Below, one piece after another: positions 1 to 11,996 of a stretch of 64,000 nt of DNA; the first letter of the stretch is position 1, and each line of letters begins with the position of its first letter. The position numbers and the translations under genes were made by a program. The DNA comes from Loripinus fragilis (lineage: Eukaryota; Mollusca; Bivalvia; Lucinida; Lucinidae). The notes beneath the pieces are model-generated. The model ran no database searches and was not told where the DNA came from. It saw only the letters and a list, made by a program, of their open reading frames with translations. The stretch spans positions 145,751,152 to 145,815,151 of the forward strand of contig OZ026515.1 in assembly GCA_964019695.1 (NCBI GenBank), read 5' to 3'.

Positions 1-142
1 AGTTGCCCTTGAGCATCTGAAAAATATACTTTCACCAGGTTTCCTCTGCAATTTTTAATTCAGATAATTTTATACATGCACATAACAAGAACTGACATAA
101 ATATCTTATGTTTTTAAATTTGTTCCTGATCACTGTTTCAAG

Positions 143-207
143 TTGAGAGTTACCTGCTTTTGAGATTCATAAATTATGGTATCTCCAAACATTATGCTGG
201 CTACCAG
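143..207 (+). CDS. Weak candidate exon
   Basis: A 65-nt open segment ends at a strong donor (CTACCAG|GTGAGC). It reads ESYLLLRFINYGISKHYAGY plus Q and ends at phase 0, which matches the phase-0 entry at 2683. The acceptor (TGTTTCAAG) is poor and no family is recognised. It may be chance. Confidence 0.2.
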
Positions 208-2682
208 GTGAGCGATTGTTGCCCATTGGGCTACTTGTTTATAAAACTGAAATGTATACATATTTTGTTTTTAAATAAGATTGTTCTTTAACATGAATTT
301 TATGTCAACTTGTGTATAACATTAGATCTTTGCATTTGTTTACAGTCACTTACGTACATGTATTCATTTTTCCCCAGGTTCTCTCATGGGCTTTTATTAC
401 CTAGGTGAAACGTGTGTATTTGATGCATTAAATTATGCCATATTCACATCTAAAATATCCATTTATGCAAAAAATCAAGAAAAAAATGAACAAGTGAACA
501 AATGAATTAACAAGAAAAACGGCGTTGTTGAAAGGTTCTCATGAGTAATAATAGATAAAGGATAATAATGAAGTTTTTTTCGCAATGAGATATACATTAA
601 AGCGGCTTTGAAATGAGTCATTAAATGCCTGACGTTTTGCTAATACATAAACTATTCAATCAGACGGTGATGGGGAAGCAAGCTATTGTGAAAGCTTATA
701 CTTGTTTTCAAATCACAGCGTCACCGAGACCCTTCGATTATGAATACATAAATATTAGACTTCTTCCTTAACATAACAGCTAAGTAGTTATGTTGTAGAT
801 TTCTTCTGTTTGTGGGTCCTGTCAACAAGGCAGATATATGTGTCTTTATCATTAAACATACAGTTTTATATATCTCGCAATCGGTTGTGTGTCAGACACA
901 AAAAAACAGCTTTGAAAACAATCCCCTTGATTCATACATATCGACAGGAGGCTTATGTTTAAACATGGAATTGCATGGAGCCATAGACTAACGGTATTAG
1001 AAGTTGTGTGTGGCGTATTATTTTAGTTATTTATTATCTTTTTATCAGTGAAATTCATAGTCCTTTCTCTAAGAAGCCAGACGATGACCTCTATGTGACT
1101 GGGAATTGATCTCAGAGAAACTAAAATACACTACTCTAAACATAGCACGCCATTCCATGATCCATTACACTCCATGCTTTACAAATTGCATACTAGCATT
1201 ATAAAAAGACACCCACTTCTTATAAAAGAAAAATCAGCAGTAGGTCGCATTTGTAAGTTTAGACTTCCCATGGGGGAAAATTTCTTTAAAAATGATCTTT
1301 TTTCAAAACCAATACTTGGTTGTCTTCTTTTTTTTATGAAAACCAATACTTGTCCGCTGGAAAAGAAAACTTCTCAAGTCAAAAAAATAATATCCCATGC
1401 ATTTTCCTCCTTTAGATGGAAAGAAATCCAACCCCAGTCATGAATTTGCGGGTTATAGGCAAAATCTACTAGATCTAGTATGATGATGACTGCTTCCGCG
1501 TTTAACACAATTTGCTTCGATGACATCGAAACAAACCTCAGGTCAAACCAATCGAATGACCTTTTTTCCCGTTTTGCCTTTAATCTTTCTTAGGTTATTT
1601 TCTCTGCTTATTCATAGTTCTGCTTGTATGCCTGTTGTCTGTTCTGTTTGTTTGTTTAACATTTTCTTGCTCCTATTTTCTAATAATATGAAAAGTTTGT
1701 TTCTGTTTAATCGTGGCACGAAACAATTTAACCACACACATTGCTAAATATAGAATGAATAACGTCACAATGATTTACTATATACTTAGTTAAGACTTTC
1801 GTTTCTATAGTTATGATTTTATCAATAAGTCGCTGATAACACATAATTGTAAATATTTTCTTGGTAGAAATATCAATTACAATTCAAAGCTATTCTAAGT
1901 TAGACCATTAGACCAGCTGAAGAGTGAAAATAGGCACAGCCCATGGGATATACAGGTGTTGAACATCCGACATTTACACCGAAAAGACACCCCATTTTAG
2001 ACGTTTTAAATACTCTTTTAATAAGAGAAGTCTAAATTTGTTTTTATTTTACCCTTTGAAAAACGAAAAATTTAATCAAAACGTTATTCATTGAACAATA
2101 ACTTTGATCACACCCCTCTCATGAATAGTCCATTTCAATACCAATTACAATTATAGGCTAAGTAACCACTGTTTCATAAATAAACTAATATTAGTTACTT
2201 ATGCATTAGTAAGTAACGCCGTAGAAAAATGTTGACAAATTATAGATTGAAATAGCCATAGAATTGAACTCACAACTTTTTATATCAAATGACACACTGT
2301 TATCCATTAGGCTACCGAGGAATTGGATAATTCTAAGTAATTGTACCACAATCTAAAGTGTACTTTTCACGATGATTCCCAAAGATTTGGTGAAAGGTCA
2401 TTGAATATTCATATGTCTCAGGTCAATGTTGTCAGGCTATACCGTGTTAGGTCATGGTTGTCATTGGGCCCACAGCCTTATCCTCTGTTGTGTAATTAAA
2501 GAGGAAACCATAGCTATAAATAGTGATTGTGTTTATAAACAGTCATGCAGACTGTCGATAATATCCGTTTTATCCCCACTTTTTAATTATGTTTAATTCT
2601 CTCTTTGAATAGATCAGTAAAAGTCGGCTTGAATTGTTGTTGTACATATATTATACAATTTTTAAACGGTGTATTTTTTCAG
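208..2682. other. AT-rich sequence without a recognised gene
   Basis: Short open frames here have no protein-like composition. The only structures noted are a tRNA-like SINE remnant near 2260-2321 and AT-rich unique sequence. Confidence 0.6.
2260..2321 (-). repeat. tRNA-derived SINE remnant
   Basis: On the minus strand it reads GGTAGCCTAATGGATAAC (A-box like) followed by GTTGTGAGTTCAATTC (B-box like), at tRNA spacing. The body is not preserved. Confidence 0.5.
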
Positions 2683-4026
2683 GAAAAGAGACACCTATTC
2701 AGCCAGCTACGATTTGCCCAGGACACTGCTGTGGACAATGGTCATGTTGGTGATGAGGAGAAGGGGAGTGAAGCTCAGGGTACTGAGAAGGGGAGTGAAG
2801 CTCATGGAACTGAGAAGGGGAATGAAGCTCAGGGTACTGAGAAGGGGAGTGAAGCTCGGGGTACTGAGAAGGGGAGTGAAGCTCATGGAACTGAGAAGGG
2901 GAATGAAGCTCAGGGTACTGAGAAGGGGAGTGAAGCTCAGGGTACTGAGAAGGGGAGTGAAGCTCGGGGTACTGAGAAGGGGAGTGAAGCTCAGGGTACT
3001 GAGAAGGGGAGTGAAGCTCATGGAACTGAGAAGGGGAATGAAGCTCAGGGTACTGAGAAGGGGAGTGAAGCTCAGGGTACTGAGAAGGGGAGTGAAGCTC
3101 GGGGTACTGAGAAGGGGAGTGAAGCTCAGGGTACTGAGAAGGGGAGTGAAGCTCGGGGTACTGAGAAGGGGAGTGAAGCTCATGGTACTGAGAAGGGGAG
3201 TGAAGCTCGGGGTATTGAAAAGGGGAGTGAAGCTCATGGTACAGAGAAGGGGAGTGAAGCTCAGGATACTGAGAAGGGGACCGAAGCTCGAGGTACTGAG
3301 AAGGGGAATGAAGCTCAGGGTACTGAGAAGGGGAGTGAAGCTCGGGGTACTGAGAAGGGGAGTGAAGCTCATGGTACTGAGAAGGGGAGTGAAGCTCGGG
3401 GTACTGAGAAGGGGAGTGAAGCTCAGGATACTGAGAAGGGAAGTGAAGCTCAGGGTACTGAGAAGGGGAGTGAAGCTCAGGATACTGAGAAGGGGAGTGA
3501 AGCTCGGGGTACTGAGAAGGGGAGTGAAGCTCAGGGTACTGAGAAGGGGAGTGAAGCTCGGGGTACTGAGAAGGGGAGTGAAGCTCAGGATACTGAGAAG
3601 GGGAGTGAAGCTCGAGGTACTGAGAAGGGGAGTGAAGCTCAGGGTACTGAGAAGGGGAGTGAAGCTCGGGGTAATGAGAAGGGGAGTGAAGCTCAGGGTA
3701 CTGAGAAGGGGAGTGAAGCTCAGGATACTGAGAAGGGGAGTGAAGCTCCGGGTACTGAGAAGGGGAGTGAAGCTCGGGGTACTGAGAAGGGGAGTGAAGC
3801 TCAGGGTACTGAGAAGGGGAGTGAAGCTCGGGGTACTAAGAAGGGGAGTGAAGCTCGGGGTACTGAGAAGGGGAGTGAAGCTTGGGGTACTGAGAAGGGG
3901 AGTGAAGCTCTTGGTACTGAGACGGGGAATGAAGCTCATGGTACTGAGAAGGGGAATGAAGCTCAGGGTACAGCGAAGGGGAATGAAGTTCAGGGTACTG
4001 AGAAGGGGAACGACAGGTGTTCCTAG
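2683..4026 (+). CDS. Possible terminal exon encoding a 9-residue repeat protein
   Basis: A good acceptor (GTATTTTTTCAG) precedes an open frame reading EKRHLFSQLRFAQDTAVDNG, then about 46 copies of EKGSEAQGT and its variants, and a short unique tail (EKGNDRCS-stop). All units are 27 bp, so no frameshift breaks the frame. The product would be a hydrophilic, disordered, charged repeat region. Against coding, most differences between units change the amino acid (Q/R/H, G/D, S/N), and another plus frame and one minus frame are also open because the unit lacks stops there. The acceptor and the unique, protein-like leader argue for coding. No family is recognised. Confidence 0.4.
   Translation, partial: EKRHLFSQLRFAQDTAVDNGHVGDEEKGSEAQGTEKGSEAHGTEKGNEAQGTEKGSEARGTEKGSEAHGTEKGNEAQGTEKGSEAQGTEKGSEARGTEKGSEAQGTEKGSEAHGTEKGNEAQGTEKGSEAQGTEKGSEARGTEKGSEAQGTEKGSEARGTEKGSEAHGTEKGSEARGIEKGSEAHGTEKGSEAQDTEKGTEARGTEKGNEAQGTEKGSEARGTEKGSEAHGTEKGSEARGTEKGSEAQDTEKGSEAQGTEKGSEAQDTEKGSEARGTEKGSEAQGTEKGSEARGTEKGSEAQDTEKGSEARGTEKGSEAQGTEKGSEARGNEKGSEAQGTEKGSEAQDTEKGSEAPGTEKGSEARGTEKGSEAQGTEKGSEARGTKKGSEARGTEKGSEAWGTEKGSEALGTETGNEAHGTEKGNEAQGTAKGNEVQGTEKGNDRCS
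2758..4014 (+). repeat. 27-bp minisatellite, about 46 copies
   Basis: The unit reads GAGAAGGGGAGTGAAGCTCA then GGGTACT. Copies differ mainly at a few sites: CAG/CGG/CAT, GGT/GAT and AGT/AAT. Units near the 3' end are the most diverged (GAGACGGGG, ACAGCGAAG), the usual pattern at an array edge. No unit has an indel. Confidence 0.97.
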
Positions 4027-4140
4027 TTTGCTGAATAAGCTGATAGTGACATCAGTTGATATGAATTATCACAGGTTTAGTAAAACAAACAAGAACAGGG
4101 TACAATTGTAAATATTTTCTTACCCATCATTCTTAACATG

Positions 4141-4222
4141 TGCTTTGGGTGTTCAAAAGAACCGTCTCATTGAGATGGTTCTTTTGAGTATCCACAACAT
4201 ATGTTTTGGTTGAGAAATAAGA
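4141..4222 (+). repeat. Hairpin repeat, GAACCGTCTCATTGAGAYGG family
   Basis: The palindrome CAAAAGAACCGTCTCA/TTGAGATGGTTCTTTTG is followed by a conserved tail (CCACAACATATGTTTTGG, then TTGAGAAATAAG). Further copies lie near 20176-20236, 30251-30350, 38201-38245, 41971-42100, 55161-55260 and 56310-56400. Confidence 0.85.
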
Positions 4223-4770
4223 AAATTCATTTTTGGTTAAGCACTCTTAACTAAAGGTCCTGAATTATGTTACATGATATGGGCCTCAATGCGAGAAATT
4301 CACTCACATTACTCTTAAAAAGTACATGCGCCAGAGCATGATTCATGCATGTCGTCTTAGTCACAATGTTATAGGGGACTGAAATTATTGTTAAATGAGT
4401 AGTACATGATTATGGCAGGACCATTGTATGGGTGATGTGTTTTGGAGCTGATGGTATTTTGTTGACATTGACCTACATGTTTAGGAATTCCTGTTTACCT
4501 AAGACTGTTCAACACTACACTAAAACATGTCTAAAACGGTCATTCAAAAGTAGGCAAAACAAAGGTGTTAATGGCAAATGCTGGCTTAATGAAGGTCATA
4601 AGTATTGCAGAATGCTCCCCTTTGAGGATTCTGCAATACTTTTGACCTGCATAAGGGATAATCGGTCTTGAAAGTTAGAAAGAGGGCAAAGATCAAGAAT
4701 TGATACAATCAAGCACCACACCTGACCAAGGACCTCACATGGGAAAGTGACTAAAACACAATAAAACATA

Positions 4771-4960
4771 GGGAGCGCAGTGGCTCCGTGGTAGAGTGCA
4801 TGACACGAGACCGAGGGTTTGAGCCTCACCGGCATCAGTGCGTTGTGTCCTTGAGCAAGACACATTTATCCTAGCTTAGTACTGGTTCAAACAAGGAAGA
4901 CCCGTCCCTATATAACTGATGGGATGTAAAGAATCAAATCAAACAAACAACAAAACATAC
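4771..4960 (+). repeat. tRNA-derived SINE
   Basis: A-box-like TGGCTCCGTGGTAGAGTGC and B-box-like GGGTTTGAGCCTC stand at tRNA spacing. They are followed by a tRNA-unrelated body (CCTTGAGCAAGACACA, then TAGTACTGGTTCAA) and an A-rich tail (AATCAAATCAAACAAACAAC). Confidence 0.85.
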
Positions 4961-5235
4961 AAGAGAGTCAAGAGGTCAACCCTTTCCCAGCAGGTGACCA
5001 CAAGGCTACAATGAACATACATGAAAACGTGACAAATACGAAACATAAATAACAAAAAAGAACCAGAAAACCCAATTTTTGGTCTTTTTGAGAGTGGCCA
5101 TTTTAGAAGGTTTTACTGTATATGTGGACCAACCCACAAGATTTTGGTACTAATCACATATGCACAAGGGTCTGTAATAAACGCCCATGCTAACATATCA
5201 GGTGGGGCTAGAGCTCTACATTTTGGTCCAAAAGG

Positions 5236-5350
5236 AAGTGAATATGACCAAGAAATACCACAATCACACACTGCAGAACAACCCACGGCGCCACGAAGAA
5301 GAGCCACAGAACACCAACAGCCACAAGACATCACTAAGACACAAAAGCAA
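5236..5350 (+). repeat. Dispersed repeat, AGGAAATACCACAATCACAC family
   Basis: This copy shares blocks such as AATACCACAATCACACACTG and GAAGAGCCACAGAACACCAA with copies at about 23640-23820, 29035-29165, 42880-43040 and 48340-48495 (+). Inverted copies lie at about 7715-7975, 17960-18060 and 55930-56040. The short ORFs in it are by-products. Confidence 0.8.
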
Positions 5351-5494
5351 AGCAACCCTCTGTCTTTCTCAGCATCAAGTCTTTATTTACATCATACTTT
5401 GTGTATTGTAGTAGTGAAGACTAGGGCACATCTGCACATACGCAAAGACTTGCCTGAGCCTTCCTAATTTGATGATGCAATAAGTACAGAAATC

Positions 5495-5745
5495 TCATGT
5501 TGGCACATAATTGAGCCGTGACATGAGATTGTCAACAATGTGGTATGTGTGACCAGCAAAGCCTCAGATCAGCCTGCGAATATGCACATTCTGATCAGAG
5601 CCTTTGCTAGTCACATAATTATTCTATGACTGTTAAGCTACTGCCTGAACATCATTTGGAGTTTCTAAGCTTAAAATGAGGCTGCACATACTCGTCTGAG
5701 TCTACACTTGTCAAAATACCACGTTGTTGGGAATCACATGTCGTG
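5495..5745 (+). repeat. Dispersed repeat with GATCAGACTGCGCATATGCG core
   Basis: Ends related to TGACATGAGATT, CAACAATGTGGTATGTG and AGCAAAGGCTCTGATCAG recur near 6335-6580 and 47285-47525 in full form. Fragments occur near 9940-10090, 12340-12440 and 32595-32690. The family's outer ends are inverted repeats. Confidence 0.8.
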
Positions 5746-6334
5746 GCTCATATAAGTAATACAAAAAACTACTAACCATAATAGGGCCAAACACAAGATT
5801 TTATCTTTGATAAAATGTGAACATTTAATATAAATTGGTATTAAAGTTGTACCAAAGTACCTAATATATCAGGAGACAGAGATAAGAAAATGAAAGTCCA
5901 GCTTACCTAGAATAAAAGTGGACACTCCCAAAACATAATCATAAACTGGTGCCTATGGTTCGGTCGAGCTGTTCGACTTTACATGCTACCAACAACAATT
6001 ATGGAGAACTCTTGGCTGCAATAATGGGCGAGTCTTCAAGATTGTTTCTGACGTAGGCAGGCTTTAATTATTTCTTTGACAAATTTCAGTTTATCTTTGT
6101 AGTTGTTTATTGACTATTTAAACTTTACATTGCTGCTATTTTGTAGGAATGCAGTAAGTTTTAAATATGGGCTTTCTATGTAACCTTTTCATTTAATTAT
6201 TACAGTGTGAACCATGCAATATAATATTTAGTTGCAAATTATATTCCATTATTTCATAAAATTTTGATGATTTAGTTGTTACTTTCAAAATATTTCCATG
6301 CAATGTAATTCCCTTTCAGTCTCTGTTAATAGAT

Positions 6335-6580
6335 ACAGAACATAAATGAGCCATGGCAAGAGATTTCCATCAATTTGACATTTTGACAAATGTAGACTCA
6401 GACGAGCCTGTTCAACCTCCTTTTGAGCATAGAACCTCCCAATTTTCGATCAGTAGCATAACACTCATAGAATATTCAAGCGACGAGCAAAGGCTCTGAT
6501 CAGACTGCGCGTATGCGCAGGCTGATCTCAGGCTTTGCTGGTCGCACATACCACATTGTTGGAAATCTCATGTACTGGCT
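6335..6580 (+). repeat. Second copy of the GATCAGACTGCGC repeat
   Basis: This is a near full-length relative of 5495-5745 and 47285-47525. It runs from GAGCCATGGCAAGAGATT to AATCTCATGTACTGGCTC, so its ends are inverted. Confidence 0.8.
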
Positions 6581-6714
6581 CAAATATTCCCTGATGCAGG
6601 ACAAGTATAATATCTGCTGTTTCCATCATACATATCTATTTCACTGAAAATAGCATTTACATATGGCCCACCACATTGAATTTTGATAAGTATCGCTTCG
6701 GTGAGCAGCAAAGG

Positions 6715-6800
6715 CTCAGAGATGCCTGTATATCAGAGATGTCTGTATATCAGAGATGCCTGTATATCAGAGATGCCTGTATATCAGAGATGCCTGTATA
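6715..6800 (+). repeat. Short 17-bp tandem repeat
   Basis: Five copies of a unit like CAGAGATGCCTGTATAT run in a row. No phase or gene context suggests coding. Confidence 0.9.
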
Positions 6801-7294
6801 CCCATACAGTCCCACCAAAGCCTGAGCTGCTGGCAAATGCCAATTTTAAGAAGGGAAGTAGTTTTAATTATAGCTTAAACCAAATATTTGACTTGTAGTC
6901 TTGTTGAATAGTTGAGCATACAGGAATATAATATAAAGAATGGGGTAAGAAGCTCAATCCTTTTCATTCTGGCTATCTTTTTCTATTACTAGGCCACTAC
7001 CCTAACACTTTTCATTATGTATACCGGTAAAAAGGTACTTTGGCAAACAGTGAACACCTGCACTCTTTGCTAAGATAAAAAAACTATTCATTGTGACCAG
7101 AACCCCCTTAAATACAAAATGGACAAATCCATACTTATTCAATTAATATATATGGAATAATCCATCAGAATGAGAAAATGGTTATATATTGATTTATATG
7201 ATTTTGAAGATGATGCCTTGATAAGCTAGGGGTCTTTCATGCAAACCACACATATTTGTGTCTTGATCCACATCTGAACTAAGGGTGAGGTTGG

Positions 7295-7575
7295 CGCTGT
7301 GAAACGGGTTTAAGCCCTCCAGTAAAATATCTTAACTGACCGTTCCAAGGCGGTACTTCTTTTGTGGATCATTTGTGTTTTTGTGCCTTGTGTTTCTTAT
7401 GCTTTCGTGTCTGTTCATTGCTGCCTTGTGGTCACCTGCTGGGAAAGGGCTGACCTCTTGGCTCTTGTTGGTGATGTTTATTGTAGTTTTGTTAATTTCC
7501 CATGTGTTATCCTGCGTAAGGTGTGGTACTTGATTGTATCGTTTCCTGATATTTGCTGTCTTTCTTACTTTTATA
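7295..7575 (+). repeat. Dispersed repeat, paired with 27706-28005
   Basis: Both copies run through TTTAAGCCCTCCAGTAAAAT, GCGGTACTTCTTTTG, TGTTCATTGCTGCCTTGTGG and TACTTGATTGTATCG. The 27.7-kb copy has a short internal duplication of a TTTAATTGTGTTTTG segment. Related fragments lie at 17760-18060 and 55730-56040. Confidence 0.85.
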
Positions 7576-8054
7576 ATAGTGTCAAATGGACGTCTCTATT
7601 TTTTCAGAGTATGAAAAAGGAATCAGAATACTTAGTGTAAACACAGTTCTTGTGGCTGTAACCTAAATTCATTTCATGACAGACCAGGACTGACTATGAA
7701 AACAGAATTGCTTAACTTTAATTGTGTTCTTGCTGCTATTGTTCTGTGTCCCTTCCTTACGGTGTCATGGCTTTGTGATTGTGGCATTTCCTGGTTGCAG
7801 TCACTTGCTTTATTTCGGGGCTCCATGTGAGCTGGACAATGTGTGTTTTAGCAACAGCGGAGTCTGTGACGGTGTGTCAGCTGGTGGAGTGTATTTGGGA
7901 TTCATGTGGTCTCAGTTGCTGTCTGGGCTATACTTTCACACAAAACGCTTTGAGGCATGACTGTAACGGTAAATGAATTGATTGAATCGAGGGTCATTAC
8001 TTAGAGGTCGTGGTAGAAGTATAGGGTTGTGCATGGTGCTGTTGTTGTTTCATT

Positions 8055-8120
8055 GTTGATGCTCCCATTGTGTGTGGGTTTTTTTTTCCAAAAAACCCCA
8101 CACACAATTGGAGCATCAAC
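8055..8120. repeat. Hairpin with about 30-bp arms
   Basis: GTTGATGCTCCCATTGTGTG pairs with CACACAATTGGAGCATCAAC, and the arms continue as GGGTTTTT/AAAAACCC across a T-rich loop. It sits inside the dispersed-repeat cluster of 7.3-8.3 kb. Confidence 0.85.
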
Positions 8121-10984
8121 AACTTTAGATTGGTCCTTGTTTTTTGATGCAGTTCTTCCTATCTTTTTCTGGATATAGAATCATCTTGCTGAGGAGCGGC
8201 TTGGCTGCTTTGCTATAGTTGTAATCTTGCTGCTGTGTGGGTATGGTGGGTGTAGTGTCTCTCTTTGGGTGCATTGAGTTGGTCTGTGTCTGGAGTTATA
8301 GCATTTCCTTATCATTCTCACTTGGGTTTTTTGCAACGAAAACAAATAAATCAATTTTAACCAACTTTATTTCAATAACGTAACATAATCATACCATTCC
8401 AAGATAAATGGTGGTGTAAAGACTACTAGTGATCAAGTAGGTACATGTACTCTTAAACCACTGAATCTATGAGGTCATCTAAACCATGACCTTAAAACTC
8501 ATGTCATTAGGATTTACGGAAAACTTTATAAAATTTCCCTGAAAATTGCGAACACTTCTCTTTCTGTTCTCAATAAAATGTTGGTTTTCAGGGTTGAGAG
8601 GCACAAAATGCTTGTTAAAATAGCAAACTGGGAAGACCCTGATCAGACTACTTCTGAAGCAGTCTGATCTGGGCCTGTGCTGTTTATCAAGGCTGTTTTG
8701 GCAGGCAGCTAGTGTTAAAAATTTTAGAAATTTTACCATAAGATTGTTTGAAAGCACTTACTGAGCTGTCTAACAAGGATTTTCCATGTTGGTGTCAAGA
8801 GGTTTTATGTCTAATTATCAGTAGTTTGAATTATAATGAGTTAGACATAAAAATATATGGCCAAACTCCGAAAAATGATTATCAGTTGTATTTTTTCTAT
8901 CAAACATTATTTTTGTGTGTGTAAAAGAAACATCTCAATGAGACACCCAAAACATATGCTATTATAGACAGTTCGTAAAAAAGGTCATGAATAGGTCCTA
9001 TTCTCTGAACCCAGTAGTGCCCCAAATTTATTTCAGATTAGCGAGTAATTCATAAATATCCTCAAGTGTTTAAGGTTTTTACTGTATATATAGCTTTGGA
9101 TGGTCCCTATGTTTATGATCAAATGTTTCCCTAACATACTAACTAAATATTTGTACATAGGCACTTTCAAATATGAATAGAAAAACAATATCTTATAAAA
9201 ATGAAACAAGAAACAAAACTTTTACCTGCTGTATAATGAAACAAAAAACAATATCAAGCAGGTAAAGCTGTCAAAAGTTTTCTAAACACAGAGAATCTTA
9301 CATGAGTGCTCATGTTTTATTGAATTTATTAAACAAGTTGGGGAAAATGGATAAAATGGGAAGCTTGAAACGTTAACTTTCGCAACAAGTTTAATAAATT
9401 CTATAATACAGGAGCACCAAATTTTAGAATATATTTACTATATGACATAATGATTACTTTGAAATCTCATTTATGGCGTAAAAACGTGATTATTTTGCCA
9501 TTATGTATGCAACGTTGCTAATGGATGCATAACGTTTCCTGAAAAACTGTAAAGCACTAGTGCATGATTTTAATGCATGACGTTATTTAACTCACAGACG
9601 CAATGTCATAATGATAAAATAATATCCTTTTTTGTGATTCTATGTGGATATTTTATATAATATTTGTTTATCTTTCTTATGATTGAAGCAAAATTTGAAA
9701 GCAACAGTTGTCAAAAAAAAAAAAAATATCTAAACATAAACACATACAAACATAAACAGTTATCCTGCTCCTGTCAGGATTGTGAATACAGTTCATAACT
9801 TTAAAAATGCGGGTCTGTCTTGAATTTCAACCAATACAATAGTAATTTTCGTATTTCTCCAGGAAAGCATTTGTGTGGTTATTATATGGTCCTCATCGTA
9901 AGAAACCCAGTCTCCTGGTTTGCTACCAAGAAAGCCTCAGACCAGCCTGATCAGCTACAAAAATTAGAAAGAATATTGAATTATTGCATGTAGCAATATT
10001 AGCTTAAACTTTTCAGACAGTGAATGTTAAACAATGATGCTGATCAGACTGTGCAGACTGGTCTGCACCATTGTTGTTTGCTGACAACAAGTCATGTTTT
10101 CTTGTGTGAAGGCCAATAATTTATGAAATAATAAACATAAAGATACAATCAACCCACAATACAGTCATAACAAAAAATTCTATAAAACAATTAAAAAGGC
10201 ACAAAACTTTCTTATTATTTTACTTGTATGTGATAAAAGATATGCTGAACAAACAGCTGCATGATAGAAGAATTTGGTCAGCATTATAAAATGAATACTA
10301 CTTTCCTGAGAGAGTGATAGTCAAATATATCACCCTTTCCTAAGGTGGATCCAGAGGGGGTACATCCATCTGACCCCTCAACCCTCGAGAAGCAATTTGA
10401 CCCATGGAGGTTCATACAACCCTCTGTCAAATATGTTGATGAATAAAAAAAACTTTGTCAGGACCCCCTGTGAGGGATTTTTTTGGATCTGCTCATGCTT
10501 TCTTGAATGCACTTTTTATATAAAATTGTCTCTTGTCAGGATATCTGAGGTTCCTGTAATTACCAAATTGAGGATCTTACATGAGTGCTCATATATTATT
10601 AAATATATTGAACAAGTTGAGGAAAACGGGATTAAATTTTATGCTTTGCCAAGTATATTATCTTTTTTTCGCAATAAGTTTGATAAATTATATATATTAG
10701 GAGCACAACTGTTTGATTCTATTTATCATATGACACTTAAGTTAGTATAGGCTTGAAAACATTGAGATTTTGCAATATATAAATGTGACGTTGGTATGAA
10801 AATAATTTCATGACATAACCAAAACAAGTAATTCACAGGCAGTTTATCTATTTTGGCTTTAGATCACTCCCAGACACGACGTCACGACAGTATTAACAGA
10901 TTTCAATGTATTGATAAAATAACTTATTTCAAGACCCGCTGATTATTTTCAAAAGCCTGCACTTATCTCAAGAGTTGACATGTA
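8121..10984. other. Gene-free stretch with repeat fragments
   Basis: I see one GATCAGAC-type hairpin (8636-8675), a poly-A tract near 9714, fragments of the GATCAGACTGCGC repeat near 9940-10090, and AT-rich unique sequence. No exon with matching splice sites and phase was found. Confidence 0.55.
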
Positions 10985-11996
10985 CAAGGGTTGTCCCAGA
11001 AAGTTGTAGACTTTTGTTATAACAGGAGACTGTGTATCAGGAATTCTCTGAAATGTGTATGATATTTTTATATACATTTCATAAACATTTTGTACAAATA
11101 TGGGTGGAATTACAGTTTAAATAACAAAGTTATGAACGTTTGCTTGACTATGTGTCAGCGTGTGCGGAGCACGTCGCAAATTATTTTGCCTTATTTTCAG
11201 AGAGGGGTGGTCAAATGTTTTGACTATACTCCTTTTATATAAGCTCTAACTGTATCAACATTGTGATCTGTTTGTTAAGTAAGTCTTCCTAGTTCAACTA
11301 ATGACTTAATATTTAGTTTAGGTATGTTTAGCAAACAAACAAGCGCGATCTTTGAGAGTTCATACGAGAAAACATATTTACTATAAAAATAACTGACAGC
11401 AAAATAACATGTGTTCAGTGAAAATGACGAAAAGGAGCATATTTTTTCGGTATTACTAAAATAGTTTTGCACGAAATCCATTTTACGTTACTAGTGACTA
11501 CTCAGCCAATTAGTAAACATTAGAAGAACGTGATTTTAGGTGTTTAATAAGCCAAATTATATTGAAGGTCTTTTTTTCCTCCGCAACGTTCTCATAACAT
11601 TTGTAATTTCTGAAAATAAAAATGTAGTAGGCATGATAAATCTTCTATAAAATCAATGCCAAAGGTGGGAAATGTTTCAAATTTTCAACACTACACCTTG
11701 AGTAGTCCCGTGTTGAGGAGGTAATAATTTGTATGAAATATAACTGCGAAATTTAATTTAATGTACACTAATATTTGGACTAGATCAATTTAATTACAAA
11801 AATTTGACGTGCTCTGCACACGCTGACACACAGTCAAATAAAGGTTCATAACATTGTTATCTAAGCTGAGATTCCAACCATATTTGTGCAAAATGTTTAA
11901 GTGATGTATATAAAAATATCATACAAATTTCATAAAATTCCTGACACACAGTCTCGTGTTATAACAAAAGTCTACGACTTTCTGGGACAACCCTCG
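10985..11996. mobile_element. 1-kb TA-flanked inverted-repeat element, Tc1/mariner-like, non-autonomous
   Basis: The terminal inverted repeats are about 185 bp: AGGGTTGTCCCAGAAAGTTG at the left, and the complement TTTCTGGGACAACCCT at the right. Deeper blocks such as ATTTTTATATACAT and GTGTCAGCGTGTGCGGAGC are also mirrored. A TA flanks each end (10983-10984 and 11997-11998), as for Tc1/mariner insertions. The interior has no transposase-like frame; the 68-residue minus ORF shows no catalytic pattern. Confidence 0.8.

Noticed and set aside
2707..3939. 410-residue minus-strand open frame
   Set aside because: It is the reverse reading of the 27-bp minisatellite, open only because the unit has no stop in that frame. 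It has no splice or start context.
2669..4111. 480-residue plus frame (LRRGVKLRV repeats)
   Set aside because: It is a shifted reading of the same minisatellite. The frame starting at 2683 has the better leader and composition.
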